Source of the DNA: Bacteroidota bacterium
GTDB lineage: Bacteria; Bacteroidota; Bacteroidia; Bacteroidales; F082
Direction of reading: 5' to 3'
Length of the DNA stretch: 42,891 bases
Assembly: GCA_014382445.1 (NCBI GenBank)
Contig: JACNJS010000052.1
Span: forward strand, 1-42,891
Below the pieces are notes generated by a model. It worked only from the letters and a program-made list of their open reading frames with translations. It ran no database searches and was not told where the DNA came from. This document shows positions 1-8,325 of the stretch, in pieces. The translations under genes and the position numbers were made by a program. The first letter of the stretch is position 1. Each line of letters starts with the position of its first letter.

Positions 1-1
1 C

Positions 2-67
2 AAAGAAAAATATTTTAAAACAATATTCTATGACCTACTTGGTAGTGTGAATACAAACAAAGCCTAA
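2..67 (+). CDS. 3' end of an unidentified plus-strand gene (partial)
   Basis: Reading from base 2 gives an open frame of 21 codons to a TAA at 65-67, ending in a stretch such as YFKTIFYDLLGS that looks like ordinary protein rather than random translation. A possible terminator follows at 97-117. Only the C-terminus lies in the window, so no family can be given. A frame this short can be open by chance, hence the low confidence. Confidence 0.35.
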   Translation, partial: KEKYFKTIFYDLLGSVNTNKA

Positions 68-96
68 ATCACGGCGTTCGGGTTATGGCACTTTAT

Positions 97-117
97 CCAT
101 TTGTGAATGGCTTTTTT
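97..117 (+). terminator. Possible weak terminator
   Basis: The five-base stem CCATT/AATGG (97-101 with 106-110) has loop TGTG and is followed directly by C and six T residues. It would end transcription of the partial gene at the left edge, just before the convergent TPR gene. The stem is short, so this is tentative. Confidence 0.35.
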
Positions 118-137
118 GATGCTTACATTATTTTGGG

Positions 138-1631
138 TTAATCATTAGCAATCATTCGTTTTAGTCCTTGTTTTGCTTTCCCGCGAATGCTGTTTCGGTA
201 TTCATCAAAATCAAGATGGAGGCAAATATTGTAATAGTGAGCAGCACGAATTGAATCATTTTCAACTTCATAAATATTACCAAGTTTTAATGCGGCATTT
301 GCTGCGTAATAATCGGGCAGATAGCTTCCTGTTTCTATAGTTGACAGATAATAATTTTTTGCTGCAGAATAATTATGTAATTGATGGGCAATGCGTCCAA
401 GCCTGTAATCTTTCTCAACTTTTTCAGTCGGGGTTAAGTTGTTGTTAGCTTGGTTAATCAGAATATTTTGAGCCTTATTATAATATCCGCCGTCAAACAG
501 CAATCGGCTTTTCAGCATCTCTGCATTTGGGATAGTCCCCCTTTTCGCATATAATTCAGCACTTTTGTCAGTATCAATTTTATTAGTTCCCTCACTTAGT
601 ACGTGTTGCCTCGCTCTGTAATAAGCCAATGTATCATTTCTTAGAATAGCAATCCATGCTAATTTTTGCCAGGCATCTTTAATAAAATTCTGGCCAGTAA
701 AGTTTTGTAAAAAGTAATTGAACTGTTTTTCAGCCAGCACAAAATTAAGTTCCCTGAGGTAACACTCTCCATGCAAAAAGTTGAGATAATAAAATGGGTA
801 ATAATTTTCGGTAGTGTCAATTGTAGAAAATGTTTTTAAAGCTTCATCGTTTTTACCCGTTTTCATTAATGCATTAATTGTGAGGTAAGTTAATATAAGG
901 TTTTGATGATCGTTTTGTTTAAGTCTGGAAATCAGATAATCAGCAAATACAGGATCGGGATTCAGGTTTAAACCAACCATGCCCATATAAAACAGTACTT
1001 CATCTTTCAGAAAGTAGTATTTTGGATTTGACAAACATTCTTCATATGTAAACTTCAATTCGCGTTGCCCTAGCTCAACACTTCCCTGCATTGATATAAG
1101 GTCAAGTATCCAATGGTAAGTATCGGGTACGATTCCAATCATAATATGCAGAACTCCAAGCGTAATCGAGTTTGGTATAAAATCCGGAAATAATTCATTA
1201 TTTGACTTTAAAAGACGGTATGCCTTATTAATTTCAATGGCTGCTGTAGGATACTCATTAAATTTAGATCGCGCTAAGGCCCATTGCAAATTAATATTTC
1301 CTATTAGGTATTTTTTAAACCGCGAAGTATCGTTAAGCTTTTCAATTTGCTTTATTCTGTTGGGAATATTTTTTTCAAGAGAATAAAAAACATTTTCATC
1401 TTCACTTATAATTACTTTTAAAAAGTCGATATAATTTTCCAGATATGGGATAAATATATTTTGAGGATTCTTAATTTTTTCCTCTTCAATTTGCTCTTGA
1501 GCATCGTCAAATTTTAAAGATAATATATTTGAATAGGCAGAAGTACAGTTTTCGTTTATTATTACAACCTGCGACTGAATGCCGGTTATAATAAATATAG
1601 TCAAAATAAATAGCGTTAATATTCTGCTCAT
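138..1631 (-). CDS. Secreted tetratricopeptide-repeat protein
   Basis: 497 residues. A hydrophobic N-terminal segment (about residues 4-19, ending near IQSQ) looks like a signal peptide, so the protein probably sits in the periplasm. The rest is helical and alternates aromatic and small residues as TPR repeats do. These are clearest at about 240-480, with motifs such as YPFYYLNFLHGECYLRELN and YYAANAALKLGNIYEVENDS. No enzymatic motif is visible. TPR domains are protein-interaction scaffolds, and the partner is unknown. It follows the zinc-ribbon gene on the same strand but is separated from it by a good terminator hairpin, so it is probably transcribed on its own. Large secreted TPR proteins of unknown role are common in Bacteroidota. 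Confidence 0.75.
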   Translation of the reverse strand: MSRILTLFILTIFIITGIQSQVVIINENCTSAYSNILSLKFDDAQEQIEEEKIKNPQNIFIPYLENYIDFLKVIISEDENVFYSLEKNIPNRIKQIEKLNDTSRFKKYLIGNINLQWALARSKFNEYPTAAIEINKAYRLLKSNNELFPDFIPNSITLGVLHIMIGIVPDTYHWILDLISMQGSVELGQRELKFTYEECLSNPKYYFLKDEVLFYMGMVGLNLNPDPVFADYLISRLKQNDHQNLILTYLTINALMKTGKNDEALKTFSTIDTTENYYPFYYLNFLHGECYLRELNFVLAEKQFNYFLQNFTGQNFIKDAWQKLAWIAILRNDTLAYYRARQHVLSEGTNKIDTDKSAELYAKRGTIPNAEMLKSRLLFDGGYYNKAQNILINQANNNLTPTEKVEKDYRLGRIAHQLHNYSAAKNYYLSTIETGSYLPDYYAANAALKLGNIYEVENDSIRAAHYYNICLHLDFDEYRNSIRGKAKQGLKRMIAND

Positions 1632-1648
1632 TACAATTGTAAAAGTAC

Positions 1649-1682
1649 AAAAAAAGGGGCATGAAAATCAGGCCCCTCTTTT
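1649..1682 (-). terminator. Rho-independent terminator of the zinc-ribbon gene
   Basis: GGGGC at 1656-1660 pairs with GCCCC at 1672-1676, extended by A/T pairs with one mismatch. Read on the minus strand the stem ends in a run of seven T residues. It lies just after the stop of the zinc-ribbon gene and before the start of the TPR gene. Confidence 0.75.
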
Positions 1683-1698
1683 GAAATCATAATTCTTT

Positions 1699-2475
1699 TT
1701 ATTTCATGTTTGCCATAACAATCTCAGCCACATCGTTATCAACAAGTATTCGGCCGCAATAATCACAAACGATGATTTTTTTATGAACACGGATATCCAA
1801 TTGATATTGGGGTGGTATTTTGTTAAAACATCCGCCACATGCATCTCTTTCAATTTGTACAACAGCGAGGCCGTTGTGTGCGTTTTCACGTATACGTTTG
1901 TATGCAGATAATAATCGGTCCTCAATGAATTTTTCGTTCTCAACAGATTTTCCAAGGAGTCTTTCCTCCTCACGAACAGTTTCTTTAACAATATCGCTTA
2001 ATTCCTGGTTTTTTGCTTCGAGATCTAATTTTTTATCCTTCAGTTTTTCTTCTGCACTTTCAACTTCAGTATTAACAAGCTCAATCTTATAAACTACTTC
2101 CTTGATCTTTTTTTCGGCAAGCTCAATTTCCAGTGATTGGAACTCTAACTCTTTAGTTAGCGAATCATATTCTCTGTTGTTTCTAACATTCATTTGTTGT
2201 TCCTTATACTTGGAAATTAATGATTCGCTGGTCTTGATTACGCCTTTTTGCTCAACAATTAAATTATTATTATCTTCTACTTCTGTATGAAAGTTCTTAA
2301 TACGTGTTTCCAAACCCGCGATTTCATCTTCAAGATCCTCTACTTCGAGAGGTAATTCACCTCTGATAATCTTTATCTTATCAACCTGTGAGTCGATTTG
2401 TTGTAAAGTATATAGTGCAATAAGCTTTTGCTCAACACTAACATCTTCGTCTTTTGTAACCTTTGCTTTAGCCAT
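1699..2475 (-). CDS. C4 zinc-ribbon coiled-coil protein (DUF164/CdsZ-like)
   Basis: 258 residues. Residues about 15-190 are rich in E, K and L with heptad spacing and form a long coiled-coil hairpin. The C-terminus has a four-cysteine zinc ribbon, Cys213-x2-Cys216 and Cys237-x2-Cys240 (CGGC and CDYC). This is the layout of the DUF164/zf-RING_7 family, often annotated as putative nucleic-acid-binding or chaperone-like proteins. The exact role is not settled. It starts 21 bases after the Nif3 gene on the same strand. The Nif3-zinc ribbon pair is a common Bacteroidota arrangement and suggests cotranscription. The terminator at 1649-1682 closes the unit. Confidence 0.88.
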   Translation of the reverse strand: MAKAKVTKDEDVSVEQKLIALYTLQQIDSQVDKIKIIRGELPLEVEDLEDEIAGLETRIKNFHTEVEDNNNLIVEQKGVIKTSESLISKYKEQQMNVRNNREYDSLTKELEFQSLEIELAEKKIKEVVYKIELVNTEVESAEEKLKDKKLDLEAKNQELSDIVKETVREEERLLGKSVENEKFIEDRLLSAYKRIRENAHNGLAVVQIERDACGGCFNKIPPQYQLDIRVHKKIIVCDYCGRILVDNDVAEIVMANMK

Positions 2476-2496
2476 AGTAACGTAATTTACAGTTTA

Positions 2497-3591
2497 TTAC
2501 AGAAAAGAAATGGGGTTAGCATCCTTTTCTGAAATTTGGAGTGCAAAATTAGGAAATTTTTTCTTTAATATTGAATATAATAATTCTTTTACAGGATGTT
2601 CTGTTTCAAAGTGGCCTGCATCAGCAATTGTCATGTTTTCCGTATGCTCAAAAAAATCATGATATTTAATATCAGCGGTGATGAAAAGATCAGCATTATT
2701 TTGTGCCGCAGCATTAATCAAAAAGCTCCCGCTACCACCGCAAATGGCAACCTTTTTAACTTTTCTTTCAATTAACCTGTTGTGTTTAATATATTTTGTC
2801 AGAAGAGTTTGTTTAACAAATTGTAAATACTCTACGATGGGTGTAGCAAGTTCTAATTCACCTATTACACCACTTCCTGTTGAATTATTGCTGTTAATTA
2901 ATGGGTAAATATCGTAAGCAGGTTCTTCATATGGGTGTGCCTGTAACATGGCCGTTATAACATTATTTATCCGATATTTGGGAACAATTGATTCAATACG
3001 ATATTCTTCTTCTTTGTGAAGCGTATTATGCTTACCCACAAAAGGATTGCTTCCTTCGAGAGCTCTAAATGTTCCAGTTCCCGACGAAAAGAAACTGCAG
3101 CTGTCATAATTCCCAATATTTCCTGACCCTGCATCAAACATGGCTTGCTGAACTTTTTCCCGTTGTTCATGCGGACAGAAAGTTACAACTTTCAGAAGCC
3201 CATTATTTTTTGGACTGAGAATTTTAATATTTTTTATTCCTAATTTTTCTGCAAGTATTGCATTTACTCCTTCAATAATATTGTCGAAATTAGTATGGAT
3301 AGCATAGATTGCGATATCTGATTTTACAGCCTTTAAAACTAATCGCTCCGTTAAATTGCTGCCGGTTAATTTTTTTAACCCCTTAAAAATCACAGGATGA
3401 TGAGCGATAATGAGTTCGCAATTTTCAACTATTGCCTCTTGTATTACTTGTTCGGTAACGTCGAGAGTGATGAGCGCTTTGTCAATATTTCTATTAGGCA
3501 AACCTATTAACAAGCCTGAATTATCATATGATTCCTGTAATGAAATTGGCGCTAATTTTTCTAAATAATTTATAATCTCCTGTAGAAGCAT
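2497..3591 (-). CDS. Nif3-like dinuclear metal-centre hexameric protein
   Basis: 364 residues, the long form of the Nif3/YbgI/YqfO family. The N-terminal half has the metal-binding stretch LIIAHHPVIFKGLKKL (about residues 60-75) and YAIHTNFDN. The C-terminal half has ADIKYHDF and DAGHFETEHP, which supply further His/Asp/Glu ligands. The residues between (about 120-235) match the PII/CutA-like insertion of YqfO-type members, with LQAHPYEEPAYD near its end. Database labels such as GTP cyclohydrolase 1 type 2 are weakly founded and the physiological substrate is unknown. It is the first gene of a two-gene minus-strand unit with the zinc-ribbon gene and is divergent from lpxK. Confidence 0.9.
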   Translation of the reverse strand: MLLQEIINYLEKLAPISLQESYDNSGLLIGLPNRNIDKALITLDVTEQVIQEAIVENCELIIAHHPVIFKGLKKLTGSNLTERLVLKAVKSDIAIYAIHTNFDNIIEGVNAILAEKLGIKNIKILSPKNNGLLKVVTFCPHEQREKVQQAMFDAGSGNIGNYDSCSFFSSGTGTFRALEGSNPFVGKHNTLHKEEEYRIESIVPKYRINNVITAMLQAHPYEEPAYDIYPLINSNNSTGSGVIGELELATPIVEYLQFVKQTLLTKYIKHNRLIERKVKKVAICGGSGSFLINAAAQNNADLFITADIKYHDFFEHTENMTIADAGHFETEHPVKELLYSILKKKFPNFALQISEKDANPISFL

Positions 3592-3667
3592 GATTTTTTG
3601 TATGTGTTATTGATGTTTTTGTTTAAAAAAAGTGTAATTTAGACAACTTTTTTGTATAAAGCTGGTA

Positions 3668-3675
3668 CAAAAATA
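3668..3675 (-). promoter_or_regulatory. Candidate -7 element for the Nif3 gene
   Basis: The minus strand reads TATTTTTG, a full match to the Bacteroidota -7 box TAnnTTTG, about 77 bases before the Nif3 start. The expected upstream TTTG is only weakly matched (TTCG at 3694-3697, 18-base spacer). Confidence 0.35.
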
Positions 3676-3733
3676 TATTTTGGAAAAGGATTTCGAAAAT
3701 AATTTATAAAAAAAGTACTTTTATTTTTTCGCT

Positions 3734-4807
3734 ATGGATTTCTGGAGAGTATTATTAATACCTTTTGCGATTCTATATGGATTTGTAATCCGTATCCGGC
3801 ACGGGCTGTTTAATATCAATATCCTTAAGGCTGAATCTTTCGCAATGCCTATTATTGGAGTTGGAAATCTAAGTCTTGGCGGAACCGGCAAAACGCCTAT
3901 GATTGAATATCTTATCAGGATCCTAAACGATGAATATAAACTCGCCGTATTAAGCCGGGGATACCGACGTCGCTCTAAGGGTTTTTTAACTGCTAACCAA
4001 TTTTCGGGTCATAAGGATATTGGTGATGAGTCGATGCAATATCACAATAAATTCAAGAATATAAAGGTTGCAGTTAGCGAAGACAGACGTATCGGAATTA
4101 AAAATTTAATGGATGATGATGAAAATTTGGATATTATTCTATTAGATGACTCATTTCAACATCGGTATGTTGAGCCCGGTTTGTCGATTCTCTTAACTGA
4201 CTTTCATAATTTATACATGGAAGACTATTTAATACCCTCTGGCACATTACGTGATGTAGTGTCAGAAGCAAAACGTGCTGATATAATAATAGTTACAAAA
4301 ACCTACAAAATTCTTTCTCCGATAACTCGGCGCAGAATTAGAGGTATTCTGAAACCTCAGGGTAATCAAAGCCTTTACTTTTCTTATCTTATATATGGTG
4401 ACCTTATTCCTTTTCCTGGATTCGATGAAATCAAGATGCCAAAAAAAATAAATACTATCGTTTTGTTTAGTGGTATAGCTAATTCATACCCATTACAAGA
4501 GTACTTACGCGATATGTGTGCTGACCTTCTTGTTATTGATTTTCCTGATCATCATACTTATCGTAAAAAGGACATCCATCTTATAAAGCAAACATTTAAC
4601 GATGTTTTTACACGTAATAAAATAATCATCACTACCGAAAAAGATGCTATGCGTTTGATAAAATCTAAATATATTCGCGAGCTCGATCATTTGCCATTGT
4701 TTTATATTCCAATCGAATTAAAATTACATGGTCTTGATGAAGCAAATTTCGCGAATCAAATAAAAAAATATGTTAGGGAAAATCAAAGAAACAGTAGCAT
4801 ACATTAA
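3734..4807 (+). CDS. lpxK: Tetraacyldisaccharide 4'-kinase
   Basis: 357 residues. LpxK phosphorylates the 4' position of the tetraacyl disaccharide-1-phosphate during lipid A synthesis, at the inner membrane. Visible signs are the N-terminal membrane-associated segment, the Walker A-type stretch VGNLSLGGTGKTPMIEYL (residues about 43-60), LSRGYRRRSKGF, and DIILLDDSFQHRYVEPGLS, which contains the conserved D-D-x-F-Q-H. Length and order of motifs fit the family. The last 38 bases overlap the start of punA, which implies translational coupling. The nearby lpxH gene, two steps earlier in the same pathway, supports the call. Confidence 0.95.
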   Translation: MDFWRVLLIPFAILYGFVIRIRHGLFNINILKAESFAMPIIGVGNLSLGGTGKTPMIEYLIRILNDEYKLAVLSRGYRRRSKGFLTANQFSGHKDIGDESMQYHNKFKNIKVAVSEDRRIGIKNLMDDDENLDIILLDDSFQHRYVEPGLSILLTDFHNLYMEDYLIPSGTLRDVVSEAKRADIIIVTKTYKILSPITRRRIRGILKPQGNQSLYFSYLIYGDLIPFPGFDEIKMPKKINTIVLFSGIANSYPLQEYLRDMCADLLVIDFPDHHTYRKKDIHLIKQTFNDVFTRNKIIITTEKDAMRLIKSKYIRELDHLPLFYIPIELKLHGLDEANFANQIKKYVRENQRNSSIH

Positions 4808-5579
4808 TGAAAGAATAAGTGAAGTTCCTTATATTGGGATTATCCTTGGCTCAGGAATTGGTGAGCTTGCCAATGAAATTGCTGCAGAAATTAAAATACC
4901 GTATGATCAAATCCCGAATTTCCCCGTTTTTACTGTAAACGGGCATCAGGGACAATTGATCTTTGGTAGATTAAACGGGGTTTCGGTTGTAGCCATGCAG
5001 GGACGCTTTCATTATTACGAGGGTTATAATATGCAGGAAGTTACTTTACCTGTTAGGGTTATGAAACTTCTTGGAATCAAATATTTATTTTTATCGAACG
5101 CAAGCGGAGGTGTTAACCCTGATTTTGAAGTTGGTGATATTATGTTTATCACTGATCATATTAACCTAATGCCAAATCCTTTAATTGGAGAAAATCTTGA
5201 TGATCATGGCCCAAGGTTTGTTGATATGAGTGAAGCATACGACAAAAGACTCCTTAGCATTGCCAAAAAAGTAGCTCGCCATAATAGTATTTATTATAAA
5301 ACCGGAGTATATGCTGCTGTTACCGGCCCAACCTATGAAACACCCGCTGAATACAAGTACATAAATATACTTGGTGCAGATGCAGTTGGTATGTCAACAG
5401 TACCCGAAGTTATTGTTGCCCGACATATGCAACTGCCTGTTTTTGCTGTTTCGGTTATATCCGACCTTGGCGTTGCCGGAAAGATAATTGAAATATCTCA
5501 TCAGGAAGTTATTGAGGTAGTTGGCAAAGTTACCCCTAAACTTATAACCCTCATTAAAGATATTGTTAAGGAAATCTAA
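4770..5579 (+). CDS. punA: Purine nucleoside phosphorylase (trimeric type)
   Basis: 269 residues. It splits inosine or guanosine with phosphate into the free base and ribose-1-phosphate for purine salvage in the cytoplasm. Motifs of the trimeric PNP family are all present: GIILGSGIGELANEI, NGHQGQLIFGRL, MQGRFHYYEGY, LSNASGGVNPDF, GPTYETPAEYK and GMSTVPEVIVARH. The start at 4770 is favoured because MLGKIKETVAYINERI aligns with the usual family N-terminus. That start lies 38 bases inside lpxK in another frame. lpxK next to a PNP gene is, from memory, a recurrent neighbourhood in Bacteroidota. Confidence 0.95.
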   Translation: MLGKIKETVAYINERISEVPYIGIILGSGIGELANEIAAEIKIPYDQIPNFPVFTVNGHQGQLIFGRLNGVSVVAMQGRFHYYEGYNMQEVTLPVRVMKLLGIKYLFLSNASGGVNPDFEVGDIMFITDHINLMPNPLIGENLDDHGPRFVDMSEAYDKRLLSIAKKVARHNSIYYKTGVYAAVTGPTYETPAEYKYINILGADAVGMSTVPEVIVARHMQLPVFAVSVISDLGVAGKIIEISHQEVIEVVGKVTPKLITLIKDIVKEI

Positions 5580-5602
5580 TACGATCCGGTAAAATATTCC
5601 AA

Positions 5603-6364
5603 TTGAAGAAATCAAAAATATATTTTGCTTCCGATTTTCACCTGGGAATTCCCAATTATCAAAGTAGTTTGCAGCGGGAAAAGAAACTTGTCAGGTGGCT
5701 CAATATGGTGTCTGAAGACGCAGATGAAATTTTCCTGATGGGTGATGTTTTTGATTTTTGGTTTGAATATAAATATGCTGTTCCTAAAGGGTATGTGCGT
5801 TTATTGGGTAAATTAGCTGAGATCACTGATAAGGGAATCCCAATACATATTTTTAGAGGTAATCACGATATTTGGGCGTTCGACTATCTGAGTAAAGAGT
5901 TAAATGTTGTTTTGCATCGTAAACCAATTATTAGGGAATTTGACGGGCAAAAATTTTTTCTGGCACATGGCGATGGATTAGGACCGGGAGATATAGGTTA
6001 CAAAATACTTAAAAGGATATTTGAATTTAAGCCTAATCAATTTTTATTCAGGTGGTTGCACCCTGATATTGGCATAAGGCTTGGATTGTATTTCTCAAAA
6101 AAGAGCCGGTTGGCAGATATTGCTAAATATCTAAAAAATGAAAAAATTGTCGAGTTACAAGATGAAATGCTTATGCAATATGCCGAAAAAAAATTAGAAG
6201 ATAATCCCGAAATCGACTTTTTTATTTTTGGACACCGACATCTTCCAATTCATGCAAAGGTTGGAAAGAGCGCCGAAATTGTTGTACTAGGTGATTGGAT
6301 TTATCTTTTTTCTTACGGCGTTTTTGAAAACGGTATCATGAGCATAAAATATTTTAATATCTAA
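5603..6364 (+). CDS. lpxH: UDP-2,3-diacylglucosamine diphosphatase
   Basis: 253 residues. LpxH removes UMP from UDP-2,3-diacylglucosamine to give lipid X, a lipid A precursor. It is a calcineurin-like metallophosphoesterase with every metal motif visible: SDFHLG (residues 10-15), MGDVFDFWFEYK, FRGNHDIWAFDYL, LAHGDGLGPGD and FGHRHLPIHAK. The start is a TTG at 5603. No in-frame ATG occurs before the catalytic SDFHLG motif, and the next Met (about residue 35) would remove it. It begins 23 bases after punA and is probably the last gene of the lpxK-punA-lpxH unit. Confidence 0.93.
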   Translation: MKKSKIYFASDFHLGIPNYQSSLQREKKLVRWLNMVSEDADEIFLMGDVFDFWFEYKYAVPKGYVRLLGKLAEITDKGIPIHIFRGNHDIWAFDYLSKELNVVLHRKPIIREFDGQKFFLAHGDGLGPGDIGYKILKRIFEFKPNQFLFRWLHPDIGIRLGLYFSKKSRLADIAKYLKNEKIVELQDEMLMQYAEKKLEDNPEIDFFIFGHRHLPIHAKVGKSAEIVVLGDWIYLFSYGVFENGIMSIKYFNI

Positions 6365-6401
6365 TTTCATACTACTGATAAGTCAATTGTAAAGAGGCAT
6401 A

Positions 6402-6507
6402 GAGATTGCCTGCCTTTGTCCGCAGACAGGCCTCTTCCTCGTCATCGCAAAGACGTCATTGCGAGCCTGCATGTTCGGCAGACAGGGAAGAATGACGAAG
6501 CAGTCTC
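6402..6507. repeat. Dispersed palindromic repeat (REP-like)
   Basis: A 106-base element bounded by imperfect inverted ends GAGATTGC and GCAGTCTC. It contains CGTCATTGCGAG, GAATGACGAAGCAG and two copies related to GGCAGACAGG. The same CGGCAGACAGG core recurs near 11,690. This vocabulary is typical of high-copy palindromic intergenic repeats in many bacterial genomes. It lies between the convergent ends of lpxH and menD. Confidence 0.7.
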
Positions 6508-6536
6508 CGCAATAGTTGATACTTGACCATAGTGGT

Positions 6537-6632
6537 AAACTTACTAAATTAAGCTTAAAAAAGCAAGTAAACATGCTAAATTAGGTTAAAAAAAGTAAGT
6601 TAACCTGCGGAATTAAGCCTAAAAGCGCAAGT
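6537..6632. repeat. Three tandem degenerate 32-base repeats
   Basis: Units 6537-6568, 6569-6600 and 6601-6632 align without gaps. They share a core like aattaagcttaaaa and the ending gCAAGT or gTAAGT. The third unit runs to the first base of the menD stop codon. No ORF crosses it. With three adjoining copies and no spacers it is not a CRISPR. Confidence 0.75.
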
Positions 6633-8314
6633 TATTTTCTGATAAATTGAAAATATTCTCTTAAAATTTCAGCATTCTTGTCGGAAGGAGTGAAAATTTC
6701 CAGCACCTCTGGATATTGGTTTTTCGTACTCAATATTTTGGGTAACAGCCGTTGGAGTTCTTCAATATTTTCGGCTTTCTTATAAACTACATAAAAAGCT
6801 TTGCATATATATTCTGCTTTCCAGTTATGCTTTGCCTCGAAAAACTCTTCCATGTTAGGCGTTGTGTCCGGGCCGGGGATAAACCTAAAAATTCCGCCAC
6901 CTGAATTATTGATAACGATAATTTTCAAATTAGGCACTAAATATTTGTTCATCAAACCATTGGAATCGTAAAAAAAGCCAAGGTCGCCTGTGATCAATAC
7001 ATTTAACTTATCAGAATAGTATGTATATCCGGCTGCCGTAGAAACCTGACCATCAATTCCGCTTACGCCGCGGTTTGAATTGTAAACAATGTCCTTTCTG
7101 CTTCCAAATAGTTGTGAATACCTAACAGGAGTACTGTTACCTAAATGCAATACACTGCTGGCGGGTAGTTGTTTTAGAATGATTTCAAACACCTTCAAAT
7201 CAGAATATCCGGCTTTTGCCAGAAAATCATTTTTTCTAATATCAACCTCTTTTTTCCTGCCATGCCAACGGTCTGGATAATTGCTGTTAAAAGGACTCAG
7301 GTATTTGTATATTGAATCAAGGAATGCGAATTCATCGGATATTAGCACCTTAGTAAGACTGAAATAAGTGTCCATTTTTTCACCGGAAGGTGATATATGC
7401 CAATGTTCCCTGGGTTTGTTGGTTCTTAGGAATTTCTTTACCATCTTTGAAACAACCTGGCCTCCAAAAGTGATCAGGATTTCAGGTTTAAATAATTCAG
7501 TTTCACTTTTATCAATGGTTGAAACAACATTGTCGATAGTGTCAATAAAATTCTCCCCAATAAGGTTAGATGTTGTTTCTGTTAACACAACAGTATTTTT
7601 GTTTTGAGATATTTTTTCAAGTATGCTGTTTACTTTATAGTTTGGTGATGTTTGTCCGGCAATAATCATAACCTTTTTGCTGGTGTTCCATTTTTTGGCA
7701 ATTTTCTTTAATTCTGTGTCTGAAATGGTTAAGGACGTGTTGTCAAATTGAATTATTCTGCCTAAAACTGATTCCTTTGTTGTGTTATAAAGCGGTTCAC
7801 CAAAGGGAAGGTTTATATGAATCGGCCCGGGTTGGGGGAAACAGCATAGGGTTAATGCTTCATTTATTGTTCTTTCTGCAAGTTCAATTTTTTCTTTTGT
7901 GTCCAGATCTTGTGGTAGCTGATAACTTTTCTTAATAAAATTTCGATAAACATTTTCCTGCCTGATTGTCTGTCCGTCGCCAACATCAATAAAATGTGAA
8001 GGTCTGTCAGCTGTTAAAATAAGCATCGGGATTTTTTGATAATACGCTTCAGAAATTGCTGATGAATAATTTAATGCTGCGCTACCTGAAGTACATGCAA
8101 CTGCTGCGGTTTTGCCTGTTTGTAAAGCTATACCAAGTGCAAAAAAAGCTGCACTTCGTTCATCAACAATGCTGAATGCATTAATTTCATGGCGGTTTGC
8201 AAAACTTAAAATGATTGGTGCATTGCGCGATCCGGGAGAGATAACTATATTGGTTAGACCACTTTTGATAAAAATATCGGCAAGAAGGCTTATGTTTTTT
8301 TTATCGGATGTCAT
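6632..8314 (-). CDS. menD: SEPHCHC synthase (menaquinone synthesis)
   Basis: 560 residues. MenD is a thiamine-diphosphate enzyme that joins 2-oxoglutarate (with loss of CO2) to isochorismate, the first committed step to menaquinone. Seen: ISPGSRNAPIILSF (about 22-35), VDERSAAFFALGIA with the ThDP-activating Glu, ACTSGSAALNY, LTADRPSHF, the ThDP/Mg motif GDLGFFYDSNGL and INNSGGGIFRFIPG. Length is normal. It starts 11 bases after menF on the same strand. The other men genes (menB, menC, menE, menA) are not in the window. Confidence 0.95.
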   Translation of the reverse strand: MTSDKKNISLLADIFIKSGLTNIVISPGSRNAPIILSFANRHEINAFSIVDERSAAFFALGIALQTGKTAAVACTSGSAALNYSSAISEAYYQKIPMLILTADRPSHFIDVGDGQTIRQENVYRNFIKKSYQLPQDLDTKEKIELAERTINEALTLCCFPQPGPIHINLPFGEPLYNTTKESVLGRIIQFDNTSLTISDTELKKIAKKWNTSKKVMIIAGQTSPNYKVNSILEKISQNKNTVVLTETTSNLIGENFIDTIDNVVSTIDKSETELFKPEILITFGGQVVSKMVKKFLRTNKPREHWHISPSGEKMDTYFSLTKVLISDEFAFLDSIYKYLSPFNSNYPDRWHGRKKEVDIRKNDFLAKAGYSDLKVFEIILKQLPASSVLHLGNSTPVRYSQLFGSRKDIVYNSNRGVSGIDGQVSTAAGYTYYSDKLNVLITGDLGFFYDSNGLMNKYLVPNLKIIVINNSGGGIFRFIPGPDTTPNMEEFFEAKHNWKAEYICKAFYVVYKKAENIEELQRLLPKILSTKNQYPEVLEIFTPSDKNAEILREYFQFIRK

Positions 8315-8325
8315 AGTGCAAATTT

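Noticed and set aside
1820-2290. Plus-strand frames opposite the zinc-ribbon gene
   Set aside because: Antisense shadows of a coiled-coil gene, rich in Ser, Leu and Phe, with no homology signs.
6537-6632. Possible CRISPR array
   Set aside because: Units adjoin with no spacers, are degenerate and only three in number; no cas gene in the window.
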